The notes: generated from the sequence alone by a model not told the origin. DNA of 64,000 nucleotides from Spirochaetae bacterium HGW-Spirochaetae-3 (GCA_002839315.1 PGXV01000008.1:167707-231706), one strand, 5' to 3'. Positions 1 to 8,942 are shown, counted from the first letter of the stretch. Numbers and translations are program-made.

Positions 1-885
1 GCCCTCGCCGCGGAAGCCGGCCGATCCGTCGCCCGGCCCTCGAGCCTCCGAGCCCGGCTCGCCGGAGCCTTCGCGTGGCTCTTCGTCGCGGGCGCCGGCG
101 GCGCTACCGCGTGGCTACTGTGCGCCTGCGCGAGAGCCGCGCATCCCGCGCTCGGTTCCGCGGCGGACGCCCTCGTCGTCTGGGCGTCGATAGCGCCGGC
201 CGACCTCGCGGCCCACGCGGGCCGGGTCGGGCGGGCGCTCGATCGCGACGCCGAAAGAGACGGCGGGCCGGCGCTCGGCAGGCGCGCCGTATCGATGCTC
301 GTCGGCCGCGACGTCTCGGGACTCGATTATTCGGGCGTCGCCCGCGCCTGCGTCGAGAGCGTCGCCGAAAGCTCCGTAGACGGCGCCGCCGCGCCGCTGT
401 TCTGGGCCGCGCTCCTGGGTCCCTGGGCCGCGTTCGCGTACCGAGCCGTCAATACGATGGACTCGATGTTCGGCCACAAGGATGATCGCTATCGTGATTT
501 CGGTCTCGTCCCGGCGCGCGCCGACGACGTCGCCAACTGGCTACCCGCCCGCGTATCGTCCGTCGTCGCCTGCGCCGCCGCCCCGCTCGTCCGAGGGAGC
601 GCGCGGGCCGCGCTCGGCTCGTTCCTCCGCTGGCGGCTCGCCCACGAGAGCCCCAACGCCGGCCACCCCGAGTCCGCCTACGCGGGCGCCCTGGGCCTCC
701 GGCTCGGCGGCCCGTCGCGCTACGCGGAGGGAGTCATAGACAAGCCGTGGATCAACCCCGACGGCCGCGACGCGTCGCCCGCCGACATAGGCCGCGCCGT
801 CGTCCTCATGTACGCCCAGACCGTACTCTCGGCCGCCGCCTTCGTCGCGGCGCGCGCGTGGATAACAGGCGCGGCTATTCCTTGA
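1..885 (+). CDS. cobD: Adenosylcobinamide-phosphate synthase, 5'-truncated by the window edge
   Basis: This is the C-terminal 294 residues of a CbiB/CobD-family membrane protein. The family attaches aminopropanol phosphate to adenosylcobyric acid in late cobalamin synthesis. The frame is open from base 1, so the start lies outside the window. Family signatures are visible: NTMDSMFGHKDDRYRDFG (typical NT-D-M-GYK-ERY-DFG) and HESPNAGHPESAYAGALG, followed by a C-terminal hydrophobic helix. The gene converges on the chemotaxis receptor to its right and overlaps its end by 11 bases. Whether it belongs to a cobalamin operon cannot be seen. The FecBCD/BtuFCD-type importer 10 kb away may be functionally related, but that is only a guess. 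Confidence 0.93.
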   Translation, partial: ALAAEAGRSVARPSSLRARLAGAFAWLFVAGAGGATAWLLCACARAAHPALGSAADALVVWASIAPADLAAHAGRVGRALDRDAERDGGPALGRRAVSMLVGRDVSGLDYSGVARACVESVAESSVDGAAAPLFWAALLGPWAAFAYRAVNTMDSMFGHKDDRYRDFGLVPARADDVANWLPARVSSVVACAAAPLVRGSARAALGSFLRWRLAHESPNAGHPESAYAGALGLRLGGPSRYAEGVIDKPWINPDGRDASPADIGRAVVLMYAQTVLSAAAFVAARAWITGAAIP

Positions 886-2857
886 GCCGGTAGCTAGCCA
901 TCCTGGAATCCAGGGCGCGGGCCGCGTCGGAATTCTTGCCCATGTCCTCGTCGAGCGCGACGCTTATGCGCAGGACTTCCTTGACGCCGGCGAACAGCTC
1001 CTCGGTCTCTGTGGCCAGGGTCTGCGTGACCCGCTCCAGCTTCTGGATGGACCCCTCTATGCCTTTCTGGTCATCGAGCCGCGCCACGGCGTCGGCTTCC
1101 ATATGCCTTATCCCGTCGAGCAGTCCCGAAAGGCCCCGCATGGCTATCGTCGCCAGGTCCGAGCGCTCCCGGTACGACGACGCCTGCTCGCTCGCCTTCC
1201 TGCCAGCCGCCTCTATGCGCTCGCGAAGCAGGTCGAAGCTCGCGACCAGCTCGTCGATGCTGCCGGCCCCGGCGGTATTCTTCTCCTGCATCGCCTTGAT
1301 CTGCTCGACGATGCCCGCGGACGATACAGACGATGATTCCGCCATCGCCTTTATCTCCTTGGCCACCACCGCGAACCCCTTGCCCGCCGTTCCCGCGTGC
1401 GCAGCCTCTATCGACGCGTTCATCGCCAGCAGGGACGAGCGATCGGCAATATCGACGATGGTCGATACTATGCCGCTGACGCGCTGCCCCATCGCTACCG
1501 TATCTATCGCCGCGTTCTTGGCCTTGTCTATCTCGCCGCCCGCCTTCGCTATAGCCTCCCCGAGCTCGCGGTAGAACGACTCGCTCGCGGCTGATTCGCG
1601 GCGCGCCGTCTCGAACGACTCTACGAACAGACGCACGCTGTCCATCGCGTCGGTCGCCGAGCGACTCTGGTCGGCCGCGCCCTCGGCGTAGCGGGCCAGC
1701 GCCTTCGTCATGCCCTCGATGCCGATCGCGAGGTCGGCGATATGGGTGGCCTCGTCGCCGTTACTCGTCTCGACCCGCTCGAGCGACGACGTTATCGATT
1801 CCGCGACGCCGCGCGACTGCTCTACGAGCCTGGCGGCCTCCTGCGATGACGAGAGCACCTCCTCCGACATCGACCGCACCTCGGAGAACGTGCCCGATAT
1901 TCGCTCCATCAAGTCATTGATGCCGGCGCCCAGATAGCCGATGTCATCGTTGCTCGTTATGAAGATGCGCTTGGATAGATCGACGCTCTCGCCCTGCGTC
2001 TCCAGCTGTGACCGTATCGTCGACATATTCCTGCTCGTCTCTCGGATGAACACGCTGAATATCACGATGCTCGAGCAGAGCAGACCGCCGAATACGATGA
2101 TCGCCGATAGAGCCGCCGACCGGTACGAGGAAGACGCCGCCGCCTGAGCCGCGTCGACCGCCGCCTGAGCCCCTCCCGCGGCCGCCGCGGACGCCGCCTC
2201 CACCGTAGCTCTCGCGATGTCGCGGGACAGGTTAAGGAACGCGATGCCGCCGAACGCTATGATGAAGACGAACAGCGTCACCGCCGGCGTGAACAGCTTG
2301 GAAAACAGCGACGAGTAGCGCTGGAATACCGATAGCTGCGACAGGTGAACGATGCCCAGCCTCATCTTGATACGCATGAACTCCAGGTTCATCAGTCGTT
2401 CGCACAGGACGCCGTTGAGGATGCCGAAGCTGACCGCCCCCGCGACGCGGGAGACGATCTGCTCGGCCGACGGGAAGGCCCCGGCTATCGCGTCGAGGGA
2501 CAGGTTGATGCCATAGGCGAACGCGTACGAGAACGCGCCGAACGCGAACAGGAACGACGGGATCCGGTTCAACGCCTTCCCCGCGGCGGCGAACTCGGCC
2601 TCGCTCAGCGCGCCGCCTCGGTCGAGCGTCCGCATCGCCCTGGCGGCGGGACGGTATACGAGGTATACAACGAACGTGCACAGGAAGTCGAAGGCCAAGC
2701 CGACGGTAAGCATGCGCTTGACGAAGGCTACGGTCATAGCCCGGTCGTAGCCGAGAGCCAGCGGCAGGAGCCCGCAATACAGGGCTATACAGACGATGAC
2801 GCTGAAGAAGCACAGGCCCAGGACTCGCGCCGTAATTACGATAGATCGTTCTTTCAT
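875..2857 (-). CDS. Methyl-accepting chemotaxis protein with polytopic membrane sensor
   Basis: A 660-residue receptor. About six hydrophobic segments fill residues 1-280 (first one ITARVLGLCFFSVIVCIALY), with no large periplasmic domain, so it may sense within the membrane. A HAMP-like segment follows (about 280-340), then the long coiled-coil signalling domain, whose hairpin reads GFAVVAKEIKAMAE (usual [14 protein letters not shown]). I chose the ATG at 2857 (MKERSIVITARVL) because the longer frame would run into the AhpD gene and is not protein-like; no strong ribosome site precedes it. It is the last gene of a kinase-AhpD-receptor run, 41 bases after the AhpD gene. It should signal to CheA/CheW encoded elsewhere. 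Confidence 0.9.
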   Translation of the reverse strand: MKERSIVITARVLGLCFFSVIVCIALYCGLLPLALGYDRAMTVAFVKRMLTVGLAFDFLCTFVVYLVYRPAARAMRTLDRGGALSEAEFAAAGKALNRIPSFLFAFGAFSYAFAYGINLSLDAIAGAFPSAEQIVSRVAGAVSFGILNGVLCERLMNLEFMRIKMRLGIVHLSQLSVFQRYSSLFSKLFTPAVTLFVFIIAFGGIAFLNLSRDIARATVEAASAAAAGGAQAAVDAAQAAASSSYRSAALSAIIVFGGLLCSSIVIFSVFIRETSRNMSTIRSQLETQGESVDLSKRIFITSNDDIGYLGAGINDLMERISGTFSEVRSMSEEVLSSSQEAARLVEQSRGVAESITSSLERVETSNGDEATHIADLAIGIEGMTKALARYAEGAADQSRSATDAMDSVRLFVESFETARRESAASESFYRELGEAIAKAGGEIDKAKNAAIDTVAMGQRVSGIVSTIVDIADRSSLLAMNASIEAAHAGTAGKGFAVVAKEIKAMAESSSVSSAGIVEQIKAMQEKNTAGAGSIDELVASFDLLRERIEAAGRKASEQASSYRERSDLATIAMRGLSGLLDGIRHMEADAVARLDDQKGIEGSIQKLERVTQTLATETEELFAGVKEVLRISVALDEDMGKNSDAARALDSRMASYRLKE

Positions 2858-2898
2858 GGAGACCAGTATCGTACGCGAGGGTCTTCGGAGCAAATTCG

Positions 2899-3537
2899 TT
2901 ACGTCCTCGTCGAGTACTCGTCCAGGTGGAGCGCCTCGCACGAGGAGGAGAATCCCGCGGGCGGCACGCCGAAGGACTGGATAAGGCGGGCCCAGAAGTT
3001 CACCTGGGCGGCGGTACTGGCCAGTATCGTCATGCCGCGCTCGCCGAAAGTTCCGCGCACGAGCGCGACGTTCGACGAGTCGAACGATACGGGCGTCGAC
3101 GTGATCGAAGAGGCGTAGCGGAGCGCGGCCCGTTCCCCCGCGGAGAACGTATCGTCCCACGGCCGGCCGGGATCGGCGGCCATGGCCCGCAACGCCTCGA
3201 CGTCCGCGTCGCTCAGGCCGGCTCCGCGGAAATCCTTCGCGTTCATGTCTATGCAGAACGCGCAGGAGACCCTGAAGGACACGAATATCCTGACCATCGC
3301 CAGGAGCCGCCTCGGCGTCTCCGGCTCGTCGTGCGCGACGAGCGCCTCGAGCAGGCCCGAGCCTACGAGAGCCTTGGGATACCAGCCGAGGATACGGTTA
3401 GCGACGAGCCGCCTGCCGAGCCTCCGCTCCACCGAGCCTAGGAGCAGGCGTAGAGGCCACGCGAGTCGGGGAGCCTCGGGTAGGTAGGCGGCGGTGGCGT
3501 TACGCGTCGCCTCGGCGGTCGGTCGGTTCCGTCTCAC
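2899..3537 (-). CDS. AhpD-like / carboxymuconolactone decarboxylase family protein
   Basis: A 212-residue all-alpha protein with the CxxC redox motif SCAFCIDMNAKD (about residues 92-103) of the AhpD/CMD family. Members are alkylhydroperoxidase partners or decarboxylases; the paired cysteines favour a peroxidase-type thiol role. The motif is followed by the usual FSAGERAALRYASSIT segment. The start is GTG, overlapping the kinase stop as GTGA, so translation is probably coupled. Its place between a two-component kinase and a chemotaxis receptor suggests a link to oxidative or redox sensing, but this is inference. The exact reaction cannot be assigned. Confidence 0.8.
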   Translation of the reverse strand: MRRNRPTAEATRNATAAYLPEAPRLAWPLRLLLGSVERRLGRRLVANRILGWYPKALVGSGLLEALVAHDEPETPRRLLAMVRIFVSFRVSCAFCIDMNAKDFRGAGLSDADVEALRAMAADPGRPWDDTFSAGERAALRYASSITSTPVSFDSSNVALVRGTFGERGMTILASTAAQVNFWARLIQSFGVPPAGFSSSCEALHLDEYSTRT

Positions 3538-5432
3538 GCGTCGAACTCTATCGCGAACCTCGTCCCGCCGTCCCGCTCCACGGAGAGCGTGCCGGCAATC
3601 TGCTCGACGAGCGCCTCGACGAGCTGCATGCCGAAGCCGCCCGGGCCGGACGCCGCGCCCTTCTCCGGTAGGCCTATGCCGTCGTCCTCCACGACCAGCC
3701 GGACCCGGCCGCCTCGATCGACGGCCGACACGACGATGCGGCCGCCCGGCCTACCGGCGAACGCGTGCTTGATGGCGTTGGTCATCAGCTCGTTAACGAT
3801 GAGGCCTATCGGCGATAGCGTCTTGGCGTCGAGGGGGATATCGTCTACGCGGGTCTCCAACGCGATGCGCTTCCGGCTCGGGTAGGTCCGGGCTATCTCG
3901 GTCGCGAGACTCGGCAGGTACTCCTTCAACGACGCGGAACCGACGGTCTCGGCGCGGTACAGCTTGTCGTAGAGCACGGCCAGGCTCGACACTCGGCCGA
4001 CCGCCTCTCCGAGCGCGTCCTTGGCCGCCCCGTCCGCCTGCGCGTCCGCCTGGATCTGCAGCAGGGAGCCGATGCCCTGCATGTTGTTCTTTATACGGTG
4101 GTGGACTTCTTTGAGGACGAGTTCCTTGTCACGCAGCAGGTTCTCCACCCGCTCCTCGGCGCGCTTGCGCTCGCTTATGTCTATGAAGGTACAGACCACC
4201 TGGCGTACCGACCCGTCTTCGCGCAGCTGCGGCACCGCGTCCACCGACAGCCACACGCGGTCGCGGCTCTTCGGCCTGTATACGCCGAGGACCCGGTTGC
4301 GGACGGGCTCGCGGGTAGCGATGGCCACCGGTACCGGGTGGGTGTCGCCGGGATACGGAGCCCCGTCCTCGTGGATGACGTTCCAGCTCGGATCGAACGA
4401 CGTAACGCCGAGTAGCTGGTCCTCGCTAAGGCCGAGGTACTCGAGGGCCTTGGGATTGCTCAGCAGGATCTCCGCGGAGGGGCCCTGCAGGAGAACGCCG
4501 ACCTGCATGTCCCAGACCATCTCGCGGAATTTCTCCTCGCTCTGCTTCAGCGCGTCCTCGGCGCGCTTGCGCTCGGTGATGTCGAAGAAGGACGTCACGA
4601 AATGGTCGGGCTTGTTACGGTAGACGACGATATCGTACCAGCGCCCGGTAAACCTGAAATACTGCTGGAAGCGCATCTCGTTACCGGTCTTGGCTACTTC
4701 GGCGTATCTACCGATCCAGTCGAACGGGTCGTCCTGTATGCCGGGGAACAATTCCGTGATACGCTGCCCCCGCGTGACCGCGACGCCCGTCATGTCCTCG
4801 TAGCTCTTGTTGGCGTCGAGTATGACGTAGTCGACGGGCCTGCCCGCGTCGTCGTAGACCATGCGGTGGTACGCCGTGCCGATCGGCCCCTTCTCGAACA
4901 GCGACCGGAAGGTCCGCTCGCTCTCGTCGAGGGCCCGGGCGTGCTCGATCAGGTCCTCCTGCGTATGGAGTAGTTCCTCGTTGGCGACCTGCATCTGCTC
5001 GTACGCCGCCTCTATCTCCATCTTCTGCGAGCGGATGCTGCAATGGGCGTCGAACAGCTTGAAGGCCATCTTGATAGACGCGTCCAGTACGGTGAAGCTG
5101 GAATTCTTGACCACGTACCCGTAATTGGTGATTTCCTCGGTCTTGCGGACGATCTCCTCTTCGAGGTGCGAGGAAAGGAAGACCACCGGCACGTCGTTCG
5201 CCGCGAGTATCTCGCGGGCCGCCTCCGTACCGTCCATGCCGCCCCCGAGGTTGATATCCATAAGGACGAGATCGACGGGCTCCTGGTTCGAGCGCACGAT
5301 CTCCAGCGCGCGCTCTCCGCTGACCGCCCAGACGGGTCGATACCCGGCGTTCTTCAGCTGCCCGATCTCGCTCATCGCGATCAGCGCCTCGTCCTCGACG
5401 AGCAGGATCGCCTTATTACGCGTTTCTATCAT
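3534..5432 (-). CDS. Receiver-PAS-PAS-HisKA_2 hybrid histidine kinase
   Basis: A 632-residue soluble protein without membrane segments. Domains in order: an N-terminal receiver (ILLVEDEALIAMSE, phospho-Asp in LVLMDINLGGGMDG, then YVVKNSS with the conserved Lys), a coiled coil, two PAS domains each ending in an ITERKRAE/ISERKRAE linker, a HisKA_2-type dimerisation box EVHHRIKNNMQGIGSLLQIQ, and an ATPase domain with N box NELMTNAIKHAF and G boxes DDGIGLPEKG and GGFGMQLV. I preferred the ATG at 5432 over a GTG 18 bases upstream because GAGGACG sits correctly in front of the ATG. Its intact receiver is a useful reference for the abnormal one in the kinase at 21557-23575. Its cognate response regulator is not in the window. 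Confidence 0.9.
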   Translation of the reverse strand: MIETRNKAILLVEDEALIAMSEIGQLKNAGYRPVWAVSGERALEIVRSNQEPVDLVLMDINLGGGMDGTEAAREILAANDVPVVFLSSHLEEEIVRKTEEITNYGYVVKNSSFTVLDASIKMAFKLFDAHCSIRSQKMEIEAAYEQMQVANEELLHTQEDLIEHARALDESERTFRSLFEKGPIGTAYHRMVYDDAGRPVDYVILDANKSYEDMTGVAVTRGQRITELFPGIQDDPFDWIGRYAEVAKTGNEMRFQQYFRFTGRWYDIVVYRNKPDHFVTSFFDITERKRAEDALKQSEEKFREMVWDMQVGVLLQGPSAEILLSNPKALEYLGLSEDQLLGVTSFDPSWNVIHEDGAPYPGDTHPVPVAIATREPVRNRVLGVYRPKSRDRVWLSVDAVPQLREDGSVRQVVCTFIDISERKRAEERVENLLRDKELVLKEVHHRIKNNMQGIGSLLQIQADAQADGAAKDALGEAVGRVSSLAVLYDKLYRAETVGSASLKEYLPSLATEIARTYPSRKRIALETRVDDIPLDAKTLSPIGLIVNELMTNAIKHAFAGRPGGRIVVSAVDRGGRVRLVVEDDGIGLPEKGAASGPGGFGMQLVEALVEQIAGTLSVERDGGTRFAIEFDA

Positions 5433-5534
5433 TTTTTCGTCCTCATCCACCGCCTCGGACCGGGGATCGACAGATCATGATGATACCAACTGTAACGGCC
5501 CCGGCCCGGGTGGTCAAATCGGACGAGGGGAGGA

Positions 5535-5987
5535 CTATATCGCCGCGAGTATCTCCTCGGCGTGGCCTTCCGGCTTGACCTTGGGGAAGACATTCCTGAT
5601 GACGCCGTCCGGACCGATGACGACGGTGGAACGTATGACGCCAAGGAATTTCTTCCCGTACATCGATTTCTCGCCCCAGGCGCCATAGGCATCGAGCGTC
5701 CCGTGCCCCGGATCGGAAAGCAACACGAACTGCAGGCCGTACTTGGCCTTGAACCGCGCGTGCGACGCCGACGTATCCGCGCTGACGCCTATCACGACGG
5801 CGCCCTTGTCGACGAACGATCCGTACGCGTCGCGGAAGCCGCAGGCTTCCTTCGTGCATCCCGGCGTATCGTCCCTGGGATAGAAGTACAGTACCACCGT
5901 CCTACCCCGGTAATCGGACAGGCTGACGGGCTTGCCCGAGTCGTCGTCTAGCGTGAAATCGGAAGCGAGCGCTCCTTCGGTCAGCAT
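5535..5987 (-). CDS. bcp: Thioredoxin-dependent peroxiredoxin, Bcp/PrxQ type
   Basis: A 150-residue cytosolic peroxiredoxin that reduces hydroperoxides with electrons from thioredoxin. The active site reads YPRDDTPGCTKEACGF: the peroxidatic Cys follows TPG and a second Cys lies five residues on, the atypical 2-Cys PrxQ pattern. Length matches the family. AGGAGG lies just before the ATG. The leader holds a perfect 12-base palindrome and the promoter is fronted by heptamer repeats (separate entries), so expression may be controlled by a regulator. Its nearest neighbour on the same strand upstream is the D-aminoacylase, 121 bases away. Confidence 0.94.
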   Translation of the reverse strand: MLTEGALASDFTLDDDSGKPVSLSDYRGRTVVLYFYPRDDTPGCTKEACGFRDAYGSFVDKGAVVIGVSADTSASHARFKAKYGLQFVLLSDPGHGTLDAYGAWGEKSMYGKKFLGVIRSTVVIGPDGVIRNVFPKVKPEGHAEEILAAI

Positions 5988-5999
5988 CGAGAACCTCCT

Positions 6000-6011
6000 G
6001 GGAATATTCCC
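6000..6011. promoter_or_regulatory. Perfect 12-base palindrome in the bcp leader
   Basis: GGGAATATTCCC is perfectly self-complementary. It lies between the predicted bcp -10 box and its ribosome site, about 13 bases upstream of the start codon. The position fits a repressor operator or an mRNA structure. I do not recognise it as a PerR or OxyR site. Confidence 0.4.
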
Positions 6012-6037
6012 GTACGTAGCGAAACGAGGACATTCCT

Positions 6038-6066
6038 AATATACGGGAGAACGAGGTAAACAGGAA
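6038..6066 (-). promoter_or_regulatory. Candidate bcp promoter
   Basis: On the minus strand TTCCTG is followed after 17 bases by TATATT, with the bcp start codon about 50 bases downstream. The -10 box is good and the -35 box mediocre. Confidence 0.4.
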
Positions 6067-6069
6067 GTT

Positions 6070-6086
6070 ATCTGTGATCTGTGATC
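6070..6086. repeat. Short heptamer repeat upstream of the bcp promoter
   Basis: Two and a half copies of the heptamer ACAGATC (reading on the minus strand) begin four bases upstream of the bcp -35 box. The same heptamer forms the large array at 31029-31203, so this looks like a second, small member of a dispersed repeat family. Confidence 0.7.
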
Positions 6087-6107
6087 GAGGATATCGTTAA
6101 AGGGAAT

Positions 6108-7574
6108 TCACCGAAGAGGCGAGACGCCGGACGCGCCCCACGCGACCACGCCGCCGCGTAGCGCGAGGTCGACGCCGACCGAGTAACGGAGCGGTTCCTG
6201 CCAGGTAGCCAGATCGGCTAACGCGTCGGGGCGGAACACGACGATATCGGCGTCGGCGCCCTCGCGGATGACGCCCTTGCCCGGCAGTGAGAACACGGAG
6301 GCCGGCAGAGACGTCGCCTTGCGCACCGCCTCCTCGAGGCTTAGGAGCCGCCTGTCGCGGACCATGCGCGACAGGTACCGAGGGAAGGTCCCGTAGAGCC
6401 TCGGGTGCGGCGACGCGTCGGCGGGTAGCCCGTCGGAGCCGACCATGCACAGCGGGTGAGACAGGATGGCGTCGACGTCGGCTTCGTCCATATGGAAGTA
6501 CGCGCCGCCGCCGGGCTTCAGCGCCTCGAGCGCGTCGTCCGGGTCCAGGCCCAGCCTGTCGGCCGCCTCGCGCAGGTCCAGGCCCGCGAGCTCGGGATGA
6601 GGCCGCGACCAGGTGACGATAACGCGGCGCGACGCACGGGCCGATTCGGCCTCCAGCATCGTCGATCCGGCGTCGTAAGGATAGGCGTCGAAGGCGAGGG
6701 GGATATCGCGAGCGGCCCGATCGATGCGCGAGAGGAGCTCGTCCGCGCGGCCGCGGTTGCCCGGCCCGGCGCATTTCTGGTGCGACAGCACCAGGCGCGC
6801 TCCCGGCTCCGCGGAGGCCCCTATCGCCTCCCTCGCTATGGCGAACGCCTCGTCGAGCGCGGCCCAGACGCCGTCGTACTCGTTCCGCAGGTGTATGGCG
6901 AAGACCTTGCCACGGCGGAAGGCGATACGCGCGAGCGCCGTTACCTCCGCGGCGGACGACGCGAGCGCGGCCGGGTACGCGAGCCCCGCAGACAGGCCGG
7001 CGCATCCGGCGTCCAGCGCCTCTTCCAGATCGCGCTCCATCGCGGCCAGCTCTCCGGGCCGCGCCGGGGCGCCCAGGTCCGCGACGCGGGCCGCCCGCAG
7101 CGACGAATGGCCGCAGAGGACGACCGTATGCCCGCTCGCCCGCCCGTCCGCCAGGGCGTCCGCTCGGGCGAGCGCTTCGAAGTACGCGGGAAAACCCGGG
7201 AAGACGAAGCGCTCGGCGCCGCCCAGGATACCGAGCGGCGGCGGAGGCTCGAGACGACCCGGGCGCGGCGTCCATGGCGCCAGCGAGAACCCGCAGTTAC
7301 CCACGACGACCGTCGTCGCCCCCTGCGACAGCTTGGCGGCGTTCGAGCCGGAGTCGCCCGCGGATCCTTCGAGCACCGCGACGTCGTCGTGCGTATGCGC
7401 GTCGATGAACCCCGGCGCGACGATGGCCCCCGACGCGTCGTACGCGGTCGCCCCGTCGGGCGCTCGGGGTATCGCCCCGACAGCCGCTATCCTGCCTTCG
7501 GAGACGAGCACGTCGGCCCGCCGCGCCGGCCCGCCCGTGCCGTCAACCACCGTACCGTTCCGTATCAACGTCAT
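6108..7574 (-). CDS. N-acyl-D-amino-acid deacylase (D-aminoacylase family)
   Basis: A 488-residue metal-dependent amidohydrolase. It begins with the small beta domain typical of the family (LIRNGTVVDGTGGPARRADV), then the metal-binding motif GFIDAHTHDD. The D-aminoacylase hallmark GNCGFSLAP follows, with later His residues in LVLSHQK and a C-terminal GKGVIREGADADIVVFRP strand segment. It probably hydrolyses N-acyl-D-amino acids or related D-amino compounds, for example from wall turnover. The ATG at 7574 starts the canonical N-terminus; the reading frame extends 40 codons further upstream, but that extension runs through the terminator hairpin and is not family-like. The gene is probably transcribed alone. 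Confidence 0.9.
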   Translation of the reverse strand: MTLIRNGTVVDGTGGPARRADVLVSEGRIAAVGAIPRAPDGATAYDASGAIVAPGFIDAHTHDDVAVLEGSAGDSGSNAAKLSQGATTVVVGNCGFSLAPWTPRPGRLEPPPPLGILGGAERFVFPGFPAYFEALARADALADGRASGHTVVLCGHSSLRAARVADLGAPARPGELAAMERDLEEALDAGCAGLSAGLAYPAALASSAAEVTALARIAFRRGKVFAIHLRNEYDGVWAALDEAFAIAREAIGASAEPGARLVLSHQKCAGPGNRGRADELLSRIDRAARDIPLAFDAYPYDAGSTMLEAESARASRRVIVTWSRPHPELAGLDLREAADRLGLDPDDALEALKPGGGAYFHMDEADVDAILSHPLCMVGSDGLPADASPHPRLYGTFPRYLSRMVRDRRLLSLEEAVRKATSLPASVFSLPGKGVIREGADADIVVFRPDALADLATWQEPLRYSVGVDLALRGGVVAWGASGVSPLR

Positions 7575-7595
7575 GCGGCCCCGGCTCCTATCCTT

Positions 7596-7630
7596 AAAAT
7601 AAAAGGCCGGGGCCTCGTGGAGACCCCGGC
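7596..7630 (-). terminator. Rho-independent terminator
   Basis: On the minus strand a 7-bp GC stem (GCCGGGG at 7606-7612 pairs with CCCCGGC at 7624-7630) with an 11-base loop is followed by CCTTTTATTTTAA. It should end transcripts from the membrane-protein operon at 7747-8942. Confidence 0.8.
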
Positions 7631-7746
7631 GTATCGTTAGCGGTTCGGCGATTCTAGAAGGCCGACCGCGGGCCATGGATCGGAGCGCTGACATGTATAC
7701 GCATGGGCGCCTCCTTCCGTGATCAGATGAATATATGATACGTACA

Positions 7747-8376
7747 CTAGATCCACTTAAGCAAGCCCGCGAACACGATCATGGCGAGAACGTCGACGCC
7801 GACGAGCGAGCCTATGACGAGCCTCTGGGTCCTCGGCTTCCAGTCGTACGCGAAATTGCACATCAGGAAGAACGGCACGTAGACCGTGACGAAGACAGGG
7901 AGGGCGCCCCACCACGGGTAGACCCAATGGAAGGCGGGCGTCATCGCCAGGAATATCTCGATGACCGAGAACAGCGCGGCGTTAACGACGGCGATCAGCA
8001 CGCGGTTGTTGACGCCGAGTATCCTGGCCTTGGGGTCCGCCGGCAGTATCTTGGAGAAGATGACGCCAGCCACGGCGAACATCATCGACAGCTCCCAGCC
8101 CACGCCGACTAGCAGCAGGAAGGACGTCCCGGTCGGTACCGTCCACAGCGCGTGCCCGGAGAAGTGCTGTATCAAGGCGTTCACTATCTCGAAGAGCCAG
8201 TGAGTCGCGTACAGGGACAGCCCCGCCGCTACGCCCTTCCAGTTACGCTTCTCTATCTCGGTAAAGTAGACGTACATGGCGAAGGCCAGTAACGGTATGA
8301 AGTACCACTGGAAGTCGTCGCCCTTCCTCAGTATCGCCAACGCCGCGTCGGTTAGTTCCGGGTGATTCAGTTGCAT
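7747..8376 (-). CDS. Uncharacterised six-to-seven-helix membrane protein
   Basis: A 209-residue polytopic protein I do not recognise. Hydrophobic helices are evident, for example WYFIPLLAFAMYVYF, TSFLLLVGVGWELSMMFAVAG, VLIAVVNAALFSVIEIFLA, and a final IGSLVGVDVLAMIVFAGLL. The protein is rich in Trp and Tyr near the helix ends, with charged residues in the connecting loops. AAGGAG lies before the ATG. It follows the 8415-8942 gene by 38 bases on the same strand and is followed by a strong terminator, so the two probably form a two-gene operon. No function can be proposed. Confidence 0.75.
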   Translation of the reverse strand: MQLNHPELTDAALAILRKGDDFQWYFIPLLAFAMYVYFTEIEKRNWKGVAAGLSLYATHWLFEIVNALIQHFSGHALWTVPTGTSFLLLVGVGWELSMMFAVAGVIFSKILPADPKARILGVNNRVLIAVVNAALFSVIEIFLAMTPAFHWVYPWWGALPVFVTVYVPFFLMCNFAYDWKPRTQRLVIGSLVGVDVLAMIVFAGLLKWI

Positions 8377-8414
8377 ATCAGTACTCCTTGATTATATCGA
8401 CTCGATTACCTTCG

Positions 8415-8942
8415 TCAGTTCATCTGGCTCTTGGTGAACCTCGGTATCAGCTCGGGGAAGATGCGCCATATCTCGGCCCGGTACATGGCGCGCGGCACGA
8501 TCCCGTCCGCCTCCGGGAGCGGCCGCGCGTTGTACTCCGACGAGTCGGCGCAGGCCGTGTCCGTATCCAGGGCCATCCGTATATGGGCGGTCTGCGCCCG
8601 CCGCGCCAGCGTGTCATCGCTACGGAAGAACCGTAGCGGCGGCCTCCAGTCATCTATCTTCTCCAGGATAGGCATCTCGACGGCCAGGGAGCGCTCCATG
8701 TACTCGCCGAAGTACAGGACGAACGCGTCTACCGAGTCCACGCCCTTCGCGTCGGCGAATATGGAATACAGGGTCCGCGCCTCGGTAAAGATGAAGACGT
8801 CCCGGTTCTTGAGCGTATAGACGTCGGCGTACCACGTTCCCATGAACTCCCGCTCTACCAGTTCCTCCGGCGGGCTCAGCTCCTCGGCGTGGATATACCC
8901 GAGCAGCCTGCCGCTCGCCAGCAACTGAATAGGCTTCCCCAT
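8415..8942 (-). CDS. Uncharacterised protein, possibly DUF6933-like
   Basis: A 175-residue soluble protein. The segment GTWYADVYTLKNRDVFIFTE followed by ARTLYSIF resembles, from memory, the small DUF6933 family, whose members share a W-A-...-FxxxxTxYS pattern. I could not check this. GGGAGG precedes the ATG. A possible promoter has TATACT on the minus strand (8995-9000) with a poor -35 box. It heads a probable two-gene operon with the membrane protein downstream. No catalytic motif is seen. Confidence 0.65.
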   Translation of the reverse strand: MGKPIQLLASGRLLGYIHAEELSPPEELVEREFMGTWYADVYTLKNRDVFIFTEARTLYSIFADAKGVDSVDAFVLYFGEYMERSLAVEMPILEKIDDWRPPLRFFRSDDTLARRAQTAHIRMALDTDTACADSSEYNARPLPEADGIVPRAMYRAEIWRIFPELIPRFTKSQMN

